This document shows, piece by piece, positions 8,744 to 18,441 of a DNA stretch of 64,000 nucleotides (its first letter is position 1; every line of letters begins with the position of its first letter). The stretch covers positions 1 through 64,000 of the forward strand of contig JAHUUI010000007.1 in the NCBI GenBank assembly GCA_019218315.1, given 5' to 3'. The notes under the pieces were generated by a model. The model was given only the letters and a program-made list of their open reading frames with translations. It had not been told where the DNA came from and did no database searches. A program made the translations under genes and the position numbers. The stretch comes from Cardiobacteriaceae bacterium TAE3-ERU3. GTDB lineage: Bacteria; Pseudomonadota; Gammaproteobacteria; Cardiobacteriales; Cardiobacteriaceae.

Positions 8744-9721
8744 TTAAGCATCCTCATGGTTTGATTGTTGTGCGTGATCATACGCTTCAATAATGCGCTG
8801 AACCAACGGGTGGCGCACCACATCCTGCGATTCAAAACGCGTGAAAGAAATGCCTTCTACATCACCGAGCACTTTAGCTGCATGGCGCAAGCCAGACATC
8901 ACACCACGTGGTAAATCAATTTGCGTAACGTCTCCAGTGATCACTGCTGTAGAGCCAAATCCTTGCCGGGTCAAAAACATCTTCATCTGCTCGACCGTGG
9001 TATTTTGTGCTTCATCAAGAATGATAAATGCGTCGTTTAGCGTGCGCCCTCGCATAAAGGCAAGTGGTGCAATTTCAATCACATTGCGCTCCATTAGCTT
9101 AGCTACACGCTCAGGCCCGAGCATATCATTGAGTGCATCATATAAAGGGCGAAGATAAGGATCGACTTTTTGCGTCATATCTCCGGGTAAAAAACCCAGG
9201 CGTTCACCAGCCTCAACGGCCGGACGCACCAGCACCAATTTACGAACTTTATCTTCTGCAAGATAGGACACTGCAGCCGCAACCGCGAGGTAAGTTTTCC
9301 CCGTACCAGCTGGGCCAATCCCAAAGTTTACCGAATGAGAAAAGATACGGCGAAGATAGCGGCGCTGATTTGATCCACGTCCTGAAATAGTGCCACGCTT
9401 GGTTTCAATGAAGATATCCTTGCCTTCATCCTTTGCCGCAAACTCCGTAGACAAAGTTGCGCCTGCATCACGCAAGGCTAGGTGCACATCATCATTATTC
9501 AAAACATTACTGCCAGTTTGCTCGTAAAGCGTCTCTATGACAAACCGTGCCTGTACCACGCGACCTTCATCCCCTTTAACATGGAACAAATGACCACGAT
9601 TGTGAATATTGACCCCAAGCTGGTCTTCAATCAGGCGTAAATGTGCGTCCATTTGACCACACAATTCGGCGAGACGCTGTTGATCTTGCGGCGCAAGTTG
9701 GAAAGCGAGAGTATGTTGCAT
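8744..9721 (-). CDS. phoH: PhoH-like ATPase (YbeZ)
   Basis: This 325-residue cytoplasmic P-loop ATPase works with YbeY in RNA metabolism. It has a short KH-like N-terminal domain, Walker A GPAGTGKT at 136-143, the VRPAVEAGERLGFLPG block near 165-180, Walker B in AFIILDEAQNT at 231-241, and ITGDVTQIDLP near 261-271. It stands between miaB and ybeY, the usual gammaproteobacterial order. A TATAAT and a leader hairpin in the 78-base gap upstream suggest a promoter of its own besides read-through from miaB. Confidence 0.94.
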   Translation of the reverse strand: MQHTLAFQLAPQDQQRLAELCGQMDAHLRLIEDQLGVNIHNRGHLFHVKGDEGRVVQARFVIETLYEQTGSNVLNNDDVHLALRDAGATLSTEFAAKDEGKDIFIETKRGTISGRGSNQRRYLRRIFSHSVNFGIGPAGTGKTYLAVAAAVSYLAEDKVRKLVLVRPAVEAGERLGFLPGDMTQKVDPYLRPLYDALNDMLGPERVAKLMERNVIEIAPLAFMRGRTLNDAFIILDEAQNTTVEQMKMFLTRQGFGSTAVITGDVTQIDLPRGVMSGLRHAAKVLGDVEGISFTRFESQDVVRHPLVQRIIEAYDHAQQSNHEDA

Positions 9722-9738
9722 GCAAATCCTGTCGATGA

Positions 9739-9771
9739 ATAATGGTTGCCATTATGGCAAAGCTGATTATA
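9739..9771 (-). promoter_or_regulatory. Candidate phoH promoter -10 box and leader hairpin
   Basis: On the minus strand a perfect TATAAT lies at 9771-9766. Just downstream, at about the expected transcription start, is an inverted repeat (ATAATGG, loop of 3, CCATTAT; 9739-9755). I see no convincing -35 box, so the promoter call is tentative. Confidence 0.35.
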
Positions 9772-9799
9772 CTTGCAACGTTACACGCATACCATTGTG

Positions 9800-11173
9800 T
9801 TATGCAGTTTGATACATCGCTGGTGCGGCCATACCTTCAGCCTCAAGCAAACGCCCACGTAGAGAATTTTTGTATGCAGCAGTAATTTGCACTTTAGCAA
9901 AGCGGCCTATCAGTGCCTTAGGTGCTTGGAAGTTGACCACACGGTTGTTTTCCGTACGCCCTGATACTTCGCTAGCATCTTTTTTCGATACACGATCGAC
10001 CAACACCCACTGCTCCGTGCCTACCATATTTTCTGAAATATCAGCCGCCATTTCGAGAATACGCTTTTGCAAACGAGCCAAGCGAGCTTTCTTCACATCC
10101 ATAGAAATCCGATCTGGCATTGCCGCTGCTGGTGTACCTGGGCGCGGGCTATAAATAAAACTAAACGAAGTATCGAAAAATACATCTTCAATTAGCTGCA
10201 TCGTATCTTCAAAATCAGCATCCTCTTCACCTGGGAAGCCAATGATAAAATCAGAAGAGAAGCTAATATTTGGCCTAATTTCACGAATACGCGCCAACTT
10301 TTCTTTATAAATATCTACTTTGTGACCGCGTTTCATCAGCGCAAGTACTTTATTCGATCCACTTTGAACCGGTAAATGCAGATGACTAACCAACTCTGGC
10401 ACTCTGCGGTAAGCTTCAATCAGGCTGTCACTGAACTCAAGGGGGTGAGAAGTAGTGAAGCGAATACGATCTATTCCATCAATCGCAGCTACCATTTCAA
10501 TCAAAAACGCCAAGTCTGCCACATCACCATCGTGCATTTCACCACGATAAGCATTGACGTTCTGACCTAATAGATTGATTTCACGAACACCTTGTGCCGC
10601 TAAAGAGGCACATTCTGCAATCACATCATCAAATGGACGGCTAACCTCTTCACCACGCGTATAAGGCACCACACAGAATGTACAGTATTTTGAGCACCCT
10701 TCCATGACCGACACATACGCCGATGGTCCTTCAGCTCGGGGTTCTGGTAAATGGTCAAATTTTTCGATTTCAGGGAAGGATACATCCACGACACCATCGC
10801 GCTTGAGCTGAGCTTCAGAGATTAAATTCGGCAAGCGGTGTAATGTCTGAGGGCCAAATACGACATCAACAACTGGAGCGCGGCGGCGCAATTCTTCACC
10901 TTCTTGCGAAGCAACACAGCCACCAATACCAATGATAACATGTGGATTTTTTTCTTTTAATGGCTTCCAGCGGCCAATCTGTGAGAACACTTTATCTTGT
11001 GCTTTTTCACGAATGGAGCAAGTATTGAGCAACAATACATCTGCTTCCTCAGGATTATCTACACGCACCATACCGTGTGATACGTTCAAAACCGCCTGCA
11101 TTTTTGAAGAGTCGTACTCGTTCATTTGGCAGCCGTGTGTTTCGATATAGAGTTTTTTGAGGGTTTGCGCCAT
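9800..11173 (-). CDS. miaB: tRNA-2-methylthio-N6-dimethylallyladenosine synthase MiaB
   Basis: MiaB is a radical-SAM methylthiotransferase that modifies i6A37 of tRNAs reading UNN codons. The 457-residue product has the N-terminal UPF0004 domain with cluster cysteines C15, C52 and C86, the radical-SAM triad C160, C164 and C167 in [11 protein letters not shown], and a C-terminal TRAM domain. It leads the miaB-phoH-ybeY run. Length and all six cluster ligands are intact. Confidence 0.97.
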   Translation of the reverse strand: MAQTLKKLYIETHGCQMNEYDSSKMQAVLNVSHGMVRVDNPEEADVLLLNTCSIREKAQDKVFSQIGRWKPLKEKNPHVIIGIGGCVASQEGEELRRRAPVVDVVFGPQTLHRLPNLISEAQLKRDGVVDVSFPEIEKFDHLPEPRAEGPSAYVSVMEGCSKYCTFCVVPYTRGEEVSRPFDDVIAECASLAAQGVREINLLGQNVNAYRGEMHDGDVADLAFLIEMVAAIDGIDRIRFTTSHPLEFSDSLIEAYRRVPELVSHLHLPVQSGSNKVLALMKRGHKVDIYKEKLARIREIRPNISFSSDFIIGFPGEEDADFEDTMQLIEDVFFDTSFSFIYSPRPGTPAAAMPDRISMDVKKARLARLQKRILEMAADISENMVGTEQWVLVDRVSKKDASEVSGRTENNRVVNFQAPKALIGRFAKVQITAAYKNSLRGRLLEAEGMAAPAMYQTA

Positions 11174-11264
11174 GACTTGTCACCATTTTTTAGTTAGCCG
11201 GATATTATAGCGCAATGAGTTGAGGCTACCAATACCACATAATTCCTATCAAATTAAATTCATT

Positions 11265-11292
11265 AAAAAAGCCACCCTTAGGTGGCTTTTTA
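11265..11292 (-). terminator. Rho-independent terminator after the Sel1 lipoprotein
   Basis: A stem of about 11 bp (AAAAAGCCACC and GGTGGCTTTTT, loop CTTA) lies 23 bases past the Sel1-lipoprotein stop codon. On the minus strand the stem ends in a T-run. Confidence 0.9.
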
Positions 11293-11314
11293 TCACAGTT
11301 ACAAAATGCGGAAA

Positions 11315-11860
11315 TTACTGTGCCTGCTGTAATGCTTGCTGTGCAGGTGCAAAGCCTTGCTGAGCAGCTTGCTGAATCAGTGCAATACCTACATCCTTAT
11401 TCTGCTCTACGCCATCACCACGAACCAGCATGACACCGAGGTTGAACTGGGCAGGTGCATAGCCTTGCTCTGCTGCTGCTTGAAACAGAGGTGCTGCTTG
11501 TGTGGCATCGCCTTGCTGCAAATAAAAGCTACCCATATCATAAACAGCAGGAACATAACCTTGCTCTGCAGACTTAACCAAGAAATCAAGCGCCATTTGC
11601 TCGTCTTGTGCAGCACCATCACCAGTGCGATAAACGACTGACAGATTGTGCTGCGCTGCAGCATTACCAGCCTCAGCTGCCATTTTCCATGCTTCAATCG
11701 CTGCAGCTTTATCACCACTTTCATAAGCTTCTTGAGCTTGAACCAGTAATGCTTCAGGATTATTTTGTTGGGCAGTATCTGTCATATCTTTATTTGCGTT
11801 ACCACCGCAAGCACCAAGTACCAGCGCAACAGCACCGATTAGCATATATTTTTTCATCAT
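11315..11860 (-). CDS. Sel1-repeat lipoprotein
   Basis: The 181-residue product starts MMKKYMLIGAVALVLGAC, a lipoprotein signal with lipobox LGAC, so it should be anchored in the envelope. Three to four Sel1-like helical repeats follow, with the alanine/glycine pattern AAEAGNAAAQHNLSVVY, SAEQGYVPAVYDMGSFY and AAEQGYAPAQFNLGVML. Such proteins are protein-protein scaffolds; no specific role can be read. An AGGAG 7 bases upstream fixes the ATG at 11860, rather than a start at 11911 that would hide the signal peptide. It is last in the hemH-SDR-folE2-trmB run. Confidence 0.85.
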   Translation of the reverse strand: MMKKYMLIGAVALVLGACGGNANKDMTDTAQQNNPEALLVQAQEAYESGDKAAAIEAWKMAAEAGNAAAQHNLSVVYRTGDGAAQDEQMALDFLVKSAEQGYVPAVYDMGSFYLQQGDATQAAPLFQAAAEQGYAPAQFNLGVMLVRGDGVEQNKDVGIALIQQAAQQGFAPAQQALQQAQ

Positions 11861-11923
11861 GAATACTCTCCTCCAGATTAAAATCGAAAACAAATAACCA
11901 TTTACAAGCAATGCTTGGTCTAG

Positions 11924-12601
11924 CTAGTTATTTAGGGTTTTACCATAACGCAAATCCCAAACACCATGGCCTTTATTGATGCCACGTTGCTCAAATTTGG
12001 TTAGCGGACGCCACGATGGGCGTGGTGCAAATCCGTCTTCACCGCCTAGGTTAACCCATTTTTCATCTGCAACAAAGACATCACGCATCCACTCTGCGTA
12101 ATTTTCCCAATCTGTCGCGCAATGCAGCTCTCCCCCATCACGTAATCTTGCATATATCAAGTCAGTAAAAGGCTGCTGGATAATCCGTCGCTTGTGGTGC
12201 CGTGCTTTTGGCCATGGATCCGGAAAATATACTTGAACACGAGACAAGGAAGATTCCACAACATAATCACGCAGCACTTCTACTGCATCATGGCAAATCA
12301 GGCGTAAATTCTCTATTCCAGCCTGCTCTATTTTTAATAAAGCATGACCAACACCAGGGCGGTGCACTTCAATACCAATAAAGCCTTTTTCCGGTTCAGC
12401 ACTGGCCATTTCAACCAGTGTTTCACCATTGCCAAAGCCTATTTCAATAACCAAATCACGATCATCACCAAAGACAGTTGATGCATTAATGACATCTCCT
12501 TCTTGAAGATCAATGCCATATTTTGGCCATAACTCGGTAAAAGCACGCTCTTGCCCGGGCGTCATTCGCCCTTGACGAAGTACAAAACTGCGAATAGTCA
12601 T
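11924..12601 (-). CDS. trmB: tRNA (guanine46-N7)-methyltransferase
   Basis: TrmB makes m7G46 in the tRNA variable loop using SAM. The 225-residue product has the SAM motif VIEIGFGNGETLVEMA near residues 50-65, GIEVHRPGV, and the signature VYFPDPWPKARHHKRRI near 128-144 that binds the substrate guanine. The C-terminus carries the PTKFEQRG-like motif as LTKFEQRGINKGHGVWDL. Its start codon overlaps the folE2 stop by one base (ATGA), indicating coupling. Confidence 0.96.
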   Translation of the reverse strand: MTIRSFVLRQGRMTPGQERAFTELWPKYGIDLQEGDVINASTVFGDDRDLVIEIGFGNGETLVEMASAEPEKGFIGIEVHRPGVGHALLKIEQAGIENLRLICHDAVEVLRDYVVESSLSRVQVYFPDPWPKARHHKRRIIQQPFTDLIYARLRDGGELHCATDWENYAEWMRDVFVADEKWVNLGGEDGFAPRPSWRPLTKFEQRGINKGHGVWDLRYGKTLNN

Positions 12602-13395
12602 CAGCTGATCTTGACGTGTTCAATCATGGCATAAGCAGAGTGACTGTGAATGGATTCAAAGTTCTCTGATGAGACGCGATATGCCGAAATACGCTCATCT
12701 GCATTCAATACAGCGGCAACATCACGCACGATATCCTCAACAAATTTCGGATTTTCATAAGCGCGCTCGGTAACGTACTTTTCATCCGGTCGCTTTAATG
12801 TTGACCAAATTGGGCAAGAGCCACCTTCTTCACCAATAACAATCAGATCCTCTGTCGAAAACGGCTTCTGAGGATCAAATGTTGCCATAATGATGACATG
12901 AGAACGTTGGTTATGTGCACCGTATTTAGAAATTTCCTTTGAACACGGGCACAGGCTGGTTACCGGCACAGTCACCTCAACACTCAGCTCAGCATCTTCA
13001 CGCGAACCATCAACGATCCAACTGACTTCGTAATCCAGCAAGCCAGGCACACCACTGACTGGTGCAGGCTTATTGATAAAAAATGGGAAGCTCAAGGAGA
13101 TAGTTCCCTCTTCAGCGTGTAGCAACTCAAGCATTTCAGCATGCAACTCAGCGAAGCTCGCCAAATCCAGCGCTTTTTCGCGGTTGATCAGCTGAATAAA
13201 GCGCGACATATGCGTTCCTTTCTGGTCATGCGGTAACGCAACTGTCATCTCAGCCTTAGCGACCGTATGCTGTATGCCGCTTTCGCTCTGTACAGATAGA
13301 GGAATAGTAATATCACTGACGCCAACTCGTGTAATCGCAATTTTGCGCGTATCCGGGCTGCCCTGTACGTCGGGTATAGGATGGTGTTCTGTCAT
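12601..13395 (-). CDS. folE2: GTP cyclohydrolase FolE2 (type IB)
   Basis: FolE2 converts GTP to 7,8-dihydroneopterin triphosphate for folate or queuosine synthesis and can use metals other than zinc. The 264-residue product shows PDVQ near the N-terminus, the catalytic cysteine region TSLCPCSKEISKYGAHNQRS, and EEGGSCPIWSTLKRPDEKYVTE toward the C-terminus. The start at 13395 (MTEHHPIPDVQ) fits the family; a few codons of open frame precede it. It overlaps trmB by one base. In many bacteria folE2 is under Zur; I found no clear Zur box here. Confidence 0.95.
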   Translation of the reverse strand: MTEHHPIPDVQGSPDTRKIAITRVGVSDITIPLSVQSESGIQHTVAKAEMTVALPHDQKGTHMSRFIQLINREKALDLASFAELHAEMLELLHAEEGTISLSFPFFINKPAPVSGVPGLLDYEVSWIVDGSREDAELSVEVTVPVTSLCPCSKEISKYGAHNQRSHVIIMATFDPQKPFSTEDLIVIGEEGGSCPIWSTLKRPDEKYVTERAYENPKFVEDIVRDVAAVLNADERISAYRVSSENFESIHSHSAYAMIEHVKIS

Positions 13396-13427
13396 GAAAA
13401 GCACTCTGGCAAATAAAAATGGCGGGC

Positions 13428-13455
13428 ATTATACAGCAAATCTGTTGGCTGCCCA
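13428..13455 (-). promoter_or_regulatory. Candidate folE2-trmB promoter
   Basis: On the minus strand a perfect TATAAT (13433-13428) is preceded, after 16 bp, by TGGGCA (13455-13450), a 4 of 6 match to the -35 consensus. It lies 32 bases upstream of the folE2 start. Confidence 0.4.
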
Positions 13456-13475
13456 TGATCCACCATTACCAGCAA

Positions 13476-14360
13476 TTACTTGCTGTAACGGCTCCTTTCT
13501 TTTTCGGCAAGTCGCAATACTACGCGGTCCATCATCGTCGTCGGTAAAAGACGACGTGCGAGCGACATGAGCCACGTTGCTCTAGTCACGTAATAACGCG
13601 GCTTTGGTTTCTTGGCTTCAAGCGCATGGATCAGCTTATCGACAACGGCTTCAGGCCCCAGCGTAAATGGCTCACGCTTATCACTTTCCAAGTGTTGGAT
13701 CATATTCAAATATTGCTGCTTATGGACGCTACCTGAGGCATCAATCCAATCCTGAAACTCCACAAAAGCATTTTCGCGAAACTTACTGACAATCGGGCCG
13801 GGCTCAATTAAGCTGACATGAACACCACTGCCATTTAATTCCAAACGCAGTGCATCAGACAACGCTTCCAACGCAAATTTCATCGCACAATACGAGCCAC
13901 GATAACGCATCACCGCAAGCCCCAACACCGAACTATTCTGCACAATTCGACCATGCCCTTGGTAGCGCATCAAAGGCACGATACGACGGGTCAGGTCATG
14001 CCAGCCAAGCAAGCCGTTATCTAGCTGATAAGCCAGTGCATTACGTGGCAAATCCTCGACCGCCCCGGGAATGGCAAAAGCACCATTATTAAACAGTGCA
14101 TCAAGTCGCCCCCCAGTGTGTTTAAGCGTCCAGTCAAGGGCTATGGTGATTGAATCCGGCGATGCCAAATCCAGTTGTACAGCAGACAACCCTTCATCCT
14201 TGAGCCGCTCAACATCAGCCGCATCGCGCGCGCTAGCAACAACCTGCCAGCCACGATCATGCAATGTGTGTGCCGCTGTATAACCAATGCCGCTGGAGCA
14301 GCCGGTAATTAAAATACTGCGTTGCTTGTCTGATTTAAGGGGTTGCTCTGCGGCATTCAT
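13476..14360 (-). CDS. Short-chain dehydrogenase/reductase
   Basis: The 294-residue product is a classical SDR oxidoreductase. It has the nucleotide-binding motif ITGCSSGIGYTAA near residues 18-30, the NNGA-type block as LFNNGAFAIPG, the catalytic serine in QNSSVLG and the YxxxK pair in YCAMKFAL. The C-terminal RYYVTRATWLMSLARRLLP looks amphipathic and could touch the membrane. NAD(P) preference and substrate are unknown. Its ATG overlaps the hemH stop by 4 bases, so it is coupled to hemH, although no heme role is implied. Confidence 0.85.
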   Translation of the reverse strand: MNAAEQPLKSDKQRSILITGCSSGIGYTAAHTLHDRGWQVVASARDAADVERLKDEGLSAVQLDLASPDSITIALDWTLKHTGGRLDALFNNGAFAIPGAVEDLPRNALAYQLDNGLLGWHDLTRRIVPLMRYQGHGRIVQNSSVLGLAVMRYRGSYCAMKFALEALSDALRLELNGSGVHVSLIEPGPIVSKFRENAFVEFQDWIDASGSVHKQQYLNMIQHLESDKREPFTLGPEAVVDKLIHALEAKKPKPRYYVTRATWLMSLARRLLPTTMMDRVVLRLAEKERSRYSK

Positions 14361-15451
14361 TTTAAAGCCTCGGTATTGTTTGTCCGGTCTTGGTGGTGAG
14401 ATAATCCATGATCGTTGCGCTCATTAGCATGTTGATCAAATGCATTAAATTCAGGCCAACCTTGCCCATTCTGACGCACCAAATCGCGCAACAATGTAAT
14501 GTGCGCAGCATCTTCGTTCAAGCACGGAATATAGTCATAGCGTTCACCGCCATTTGCCATAAATAAATCGCGATTACCCATTGCCATTTCTTCTAATGTC
14601 TCTAGGCAATCCGCGCTAAAGCCCGGGCAAATCACACTGACTGACTTAACACCTTGACCAGGCAAGGCCTCGATTGTCTTATCCGCGTAAGGCTGCAACC
14701 ACTCTTCTTTACCAAAGCGCGACTGAAAAACAAGCTGGTATTCATCAGCACTCAACCCAAGCTCTTCTGCCAGAAGAGCTACTGTTTGCTGGCAATGATA
14801 ATAATATGGATCGCCTTCATCCAGATAGCGCTTGGGTACACCATGAAATGACATCAGCAATTTTTGCGGCTTGCCGTATTTAGCAAAATGTCTGCGCACA
14901 CTCTCAGCCAGCGCTGCTATATATTGCGGATGATCTTGCCAATTTCGTATCACTCGCAGCTCGGGAATAAATCGCTGCTTGGCCAATGCTTGCGCCACAC
15001 CATCAAACACACTTGCCGTCGTTGCATCAGCGTACTGCGGATACATCGGCACCACCATCAGCCGCTCGACGCCCTGCGCCGCAAGTGCTTTTAGCTTATC
15101 CGCAATCGAAGGCTGACCGTAGCGCATCGCATAATCGACGATCACCTCACCCAAGCCACATGCAGCCAATTGCTCACGCAATGCACTGACCTGTCGCTCA
15201 GTAATCACAATCAGTGGCGATCCCTCATCCCACCAAATTTGCTCATAGGCATGTGCCGATTTTTTCGGACGAACATTGAGCACAATACCGTGCAAAATAG
15301 GCAGCCATTGCCACCGAGGTAAATCAATAACGCGTGGGTCAGATAAAAACTCAGCGAGATATGGGCGCAAAGCCTGCTTCGTCGGAGCCTCAGGCGATCC
15401 CAAATTAATGAGTAGGACAGCAGTTTTTGCTGTATTAGGAAGTTGTCTCAT
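14357..15451 (-). CDS. hemH: Ferrochelatase
   Basis: HemH inserts ferrous iron into protoporphyrin IX, the last step of protoheme synthesis. The 364-residue product begins MRQLPNTAKTAVLLINLGSP and has the signature LLMSFHGVPKRYLDEGDPYY with the catalytic histidine, plus VSVICPGFSADCLETLEE. The final twenty or so residues are an unusual His/Asn/Asp-rich tail (NDHGLSHHQDRTNN) beyond the conserved core. I prefer the ATG at 15451 over 15502 because the conserved domain starts immediately after it. It overlaps the SDR gene by 4 bases. Confidence 0.94.
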   Translation of the reverse strand: MRQLPNTAKTAVLLINLGSPEAPTKQALRPYLAEFLSDPRVIDLPRWQWLPILHGIVLNVRPKKSAHAYEQIWWDEGSPLIVITERQVSALREQLAACGLGEVIVDYAMRYGQPSIADKLKALAAQGVERLMVVPMYPQYADATTASVFDGVAQALAKQRFIPELRVIRNWQDHPQYIAALAESVRRHFAKYGKPQKLLMSFHGVPKRYLDEGDPYYYHCQQTVALLAEELGLSADEYQLVFQSRFGKEEWLQPYADKTIEALPGQGVKSVSVICPGFSADCLETLEEMAMGNRDLFMANGGERYDYIPCLNEDAAHITLLRDLVRQNGQGWPEFNAFDQHANERNDHGLSHHQDRTNNTEALK

Positions 15452-15581
15452 GCGATTTAAAACGTGTCTCTGTAATAATGGGCATATTGTATCAGGGCGC
15501 AACGTGTTCCCCTAGGCGCTGCAATTACCATTATCATAACCAATCATTAAAAGATTATACGTCATGGATTTTTAATCATAC

Positions 15582-15621
15582 AAAAATAAAAGCAGATGTC
15601 TAGACACCTGCTTTTATTTTA
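15582..15621 (-). terminator. Rho-independent terminator of pckA
   Basis: A 13-bp stem (AAAATAAAAGCAG and CTGCTTTTATTTT) encloses a loop that can itself pair (TGTCTAGACA). It lies 41 bases after the pckA stop codon, and A/T tracts on both sides make it potentially bidirectional. Confidence 0.88.
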
Positions 15622-15661
15622 ACTGTTGGCGCAGGCATTATGTTGCCGCACCAAACGCTAT

Positions 15662-17260
15662 TTATACTTCTACCGGCACAGCAGCACAAATATCATCGCT
15701 TGCCTGATCACGGTACTTGGAGAAGTTCTCGCTGAACATCTTAGCTAGCGCATTAGCTTGGCTATCATACGCATCTTGATCTGCCCAAGCATTGCGTGGA
15801 TCGAGAATTTCTGCAGGCACATTACTGCATTCAGTCACGATTTCAAAGCCAAAGCGTGGATCCTCTTTGGTTGGAGCCTTCGCCAGCTCACCACTATTGA
15901 TCGCATCAATAATCGCACGCGAGTACTTGAGCTTGATTCGTGAACCAACACCATACGCACCGCCGGACCAGCCTGTATTGACCAGCCATACATTGACGTT
16001 GTGCTTGCGGATACGATCAGCCAGCAATTCTGCGTATTTAGTTGGGTGCCAAACCATAAATGGCGCACCAAAGCAGGCTGAGAAAGTAGCTTCAGGCTCA
16101 GTGACGCCAACTTCAGTACCGGCAACTTTCGCGGTATAACCGGAAATAAAGTGGAACATCGCTTGTGCAGGGCTGAGTTTAGCAACTGGTGGCAATACGC
16201 CAAAGGCATCACAAGTGAGGAAAATCACATCGCTGGCTTGGCCAGCTTCACATGGAATACGCGCATTGCCGATGTGTTCAATCGGGTAACTACCGCGGGT
16301 GTTTTCAGTGATCGAAGTATCTTCGTAGTCAACTTCGTGCTCTTCGTTATACACGACGTTCTCGAGTACTGCGCCGAACTTGAGTGCAGCAAAGATGTCC
16401 GGCTCTTTTTCTGCGGACAAATCAATCACCTTGGCGTAGCAGCCACCCTCGATATTGAACACACCTTTATCTGTCCATACGTGCTCGTCATCGCCGATCA
16501 ATTCACGGTTTGGATCCGCAGATAGCGTGGTTTTACCGGTACCGGATAAGCCAAACAAAATCGCAGAGCGCTCACCACCGGATTCAGCTGTCGCTGAACA
16601 GTGCATCGACAACTCACCTTTAAGCGGCATCAGGTAGTTCATTACCGTAAATACACCCTTCTTCATTTCCCCGGCATATTCAGTGCCGAGAATGACGATT
16701 TCACCGCGCTCGAAAGACAGCGAAACAGAAGTTTCACTTTCAACCCCTTCAACCGAGGTATCAGCAGGACGGTGACCCGCGTTATAAATAACGTACTCTG
16801 GCTCACCAAACTGATCGAGCTCTTCCAAAGTTGGACGAATCAGCATGTTGTTCATGAACAGTGCGTGGTAAGGGCGAGTCGTGATCACGCGTACTTTGAT
16901 GCGGTGCTCCTTATCCCAACCGGCAAAACCATCAAACACATAAATCTGCTCAGCTTCATTCAGGTACTTGACCGCCAGTTCCTGATTCTTGATATGAGAC
17001 GCCTCAGGGAAAGGAATATTGATGTTACCCCACCAAATATTGTCTTTTGAATCAGGATGCTCAACAACACGCTTGTCTTTTGGTGAGCGCCCGGTTTTAG
17101 CACCTGAATAAGCAATCAAAGAACCAGCTGAAGAAATGACAGATTCACTATCGCGCTCCAAAGCTTCCTTATATAGAACTGCTGGTGGAAGATTTCGCAA
17201 TGCAGTGTGATCAATGCCGTAACTGGAAAGATTAAGTGTATGGCGAGTGTCCTGACTCAT
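15662..17260 (-). CDS. pckA: Phosphoenolpyruvate carboxykinase (ATP)
   Basis: PckA converts oxaloacetate and ATP to phosphoenolpyruvate, CO2 and ADP for gluconeogenesis; some bacteria run it in reverse to fix CO2. The 532-residue product has the kinase-1a P-loop GLSGTGKTTL at 237-246, the substrate-binding segment YSGAKTGRSPKDKR near 51-64, and ELIGDDEHVW with metal-binding acidic residues near 253-262. Length matches the ATP-type family. It is monocistronic, with a terminator downstream and a 182-base gap upstream. Confidence 0.97.
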   Translation of the reverse strand: MSQDTRHTLNLSSYGIDHTALRNLPPAVLYKEALERDSESVISSAGSLIAYSGAKTGRSPKDKRVVEHPDSKDNIWWGNINIPFPEASHIKNQELAVKYLNEAEQIYVFDGFAGWDKEHRIKVRVITTRPYHALFMNNMLIRPTLEELDQFGEPEYVIYNAGHRPADTSVEGVESETSVSLSFERGEIVILGTEYAGEMKKGVFTVMNYLMPLKGELSMHCSATAESGGERSAILFGLSGTGKTTLSADPNRELIGDDEHVWTDKGVFNIEGGCYAKVIDLSAEKEPDIFAALKFGAVLENVVYNEEHEVDYEDTSITENTRGSYPIEHIGNARIPCEAGQASDVIFLTCDAFGVLPPVAKLSPAQAMFHFISGYTAKVAGTEVGVTEPEATFSACFGAPFMVWHPTKYAELLADRIRKHNVNVWLVNTGWSGGAYGVGSRIKLKYSRAIIDAINSGELAKAPTKEDPRFGFEIVTECSNVPAEILDPRNAWADQDAYDSQANALAKMFSENFSKYRDQASDDICAAVPVEV

Positions 17261-17442
17261 GGCTGTGGCCTCTATGTGATTAGAAAACGGTTGAAACCAA
17301 TGCTAATGATGCAGATTGTTGTCGCTTTAATAATTTATATCATAGCCATCACAGCATTAGCCTACACCACATATAGTAACAAATTTTTGATAATAGGCCT
17401 ATCTTAACTGCTGCTAAAAAGGCTTTATTACCAACCGTTATA

Positions 17443-18441
17443 TCAACCTTGGCTTACAGCTGACAGTGCTTCGTCCCACACCTCAATACCAGCGCCATCA
17501 ATACGTGCTTGCTCACTGAGCACACGGCGAAAACGGCGCGCACCAGAGCAACCATTGAAGAGCCCCAGAATGTGTCGTGTGTAACGACTCAACGCATCTC
17601 CTTGAGCCAATGCCGCAATGAGCAACGCACGAATATCAGCCAAAGCATCTGCCATCGGCACAACTGGCGCATCATATAGCGCATCAGCTTCAAGCAACAA
17701 AGCAGGCTGTTGGTAGGCAGCCCGGCCAAGCATCACGCCGTCCACATACTGCAAGTGGGCTTTGCTTTGTGCAATCGTATCAATCCCGCCATTAATCACC
17801 ACGGTTAAATCCGGGAAACGCTGCTTGATCTCATAGACCAGTTCATAATTGAGTGGCGGCACGTCGCGGTTCGCTTTTGGGCTAAGCCCTTCCAGCCACG
17901 CCTTGCGCGCATGAACGATAAACACGCGGCATTCACTATTCGAAGCAATAGTATCGACAAAATCAAGCACGCCACGCTCAGGCTGTTCATCAATACCCAA
18001 GCGGTGCTTAACCGTCACTGGCACATCACTTTCGCGCTGCATCGCCGCAAGGCAACGCGCCACCAGATCAGCATCATCCATTAAGCACGCGCCGATACGG
18101 TTATTCTGCACGCGATCACTGGGGCAGCCAACATTCAGGTTAATTTCATCATAGCCGTAGGGCTGTGCTATTGCTGTCGCGCGCGCCAATTGCTCAGGGT
18201 CTCCACCACCGAGCTGCAATACAACCGGATGCTCACTGGATTGATATTCGAGATGACGCGCGACATCACCATAAATCAGCGCCCCTGTCGTCACCATTTC
18301 GCTATAAAGCCTGGCGTGCTTACTCAAGCAACGGTGCAACTGCCGGCACTCACTTGTCGTCCAGTCCATCATGGGTGCAACGCTGAACGTCCATGGGTTA
18401 GATGCTGGCAATGGCTTCTCCACGTCTGGCTTTTTCTGCAT
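17443..18441 (-). CDS. dusA: tRNA-dihydrouridine(20/20a) synthase
   Basis: DusA is an FMN enzyme that reduces uridines 20 and 20a of tRNA to dihydrouridine. The 332-residue product has the flavin-binding opening FSVAPMMDWT, EMVTTGALIYGD, the catalytic cysteine in NLNVGCPSDRVQNNRIGACLM, VKHRLGID and the C-terminal LGLFNGCSGARRFRR. I placed the start at 18441, which overlaps the upstream plsC by 44 bases. The frame stays open for 80 more codons, but that extension lies entirely inside plsC and has no family resemblance. It is the last gene of the glyQ run. Confidence 0.92.
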   Translation of the reverse strand: MQKKPDVEKPLPASNPWTFSVAPMMDWTTSECRQLHRCLSKHARLYSEMVTTGALIYGDVARHLEYQSSEHPVVLQLGGGDPEQLARATAIAQPYGYDEINLNVGCPSDRVQNNRIGACLMDDADLVARCLAAMQRESDVPVTVKHRLGIDEQPERGVLDFVDTIASNSECRVFIVHARKAWLEGLSPKANRDVPPLNYELVYEIKQRFPDLTVVINGGIDTIAQSKAHLQYVDGVMLGRAAYQQPALLLEADALYDAPVVPMADALADIRALLIAALAQGDALSRYTRHILGLFNGCSGARRFRRVLSEQARIDGAGIEVWDEALSAVSQG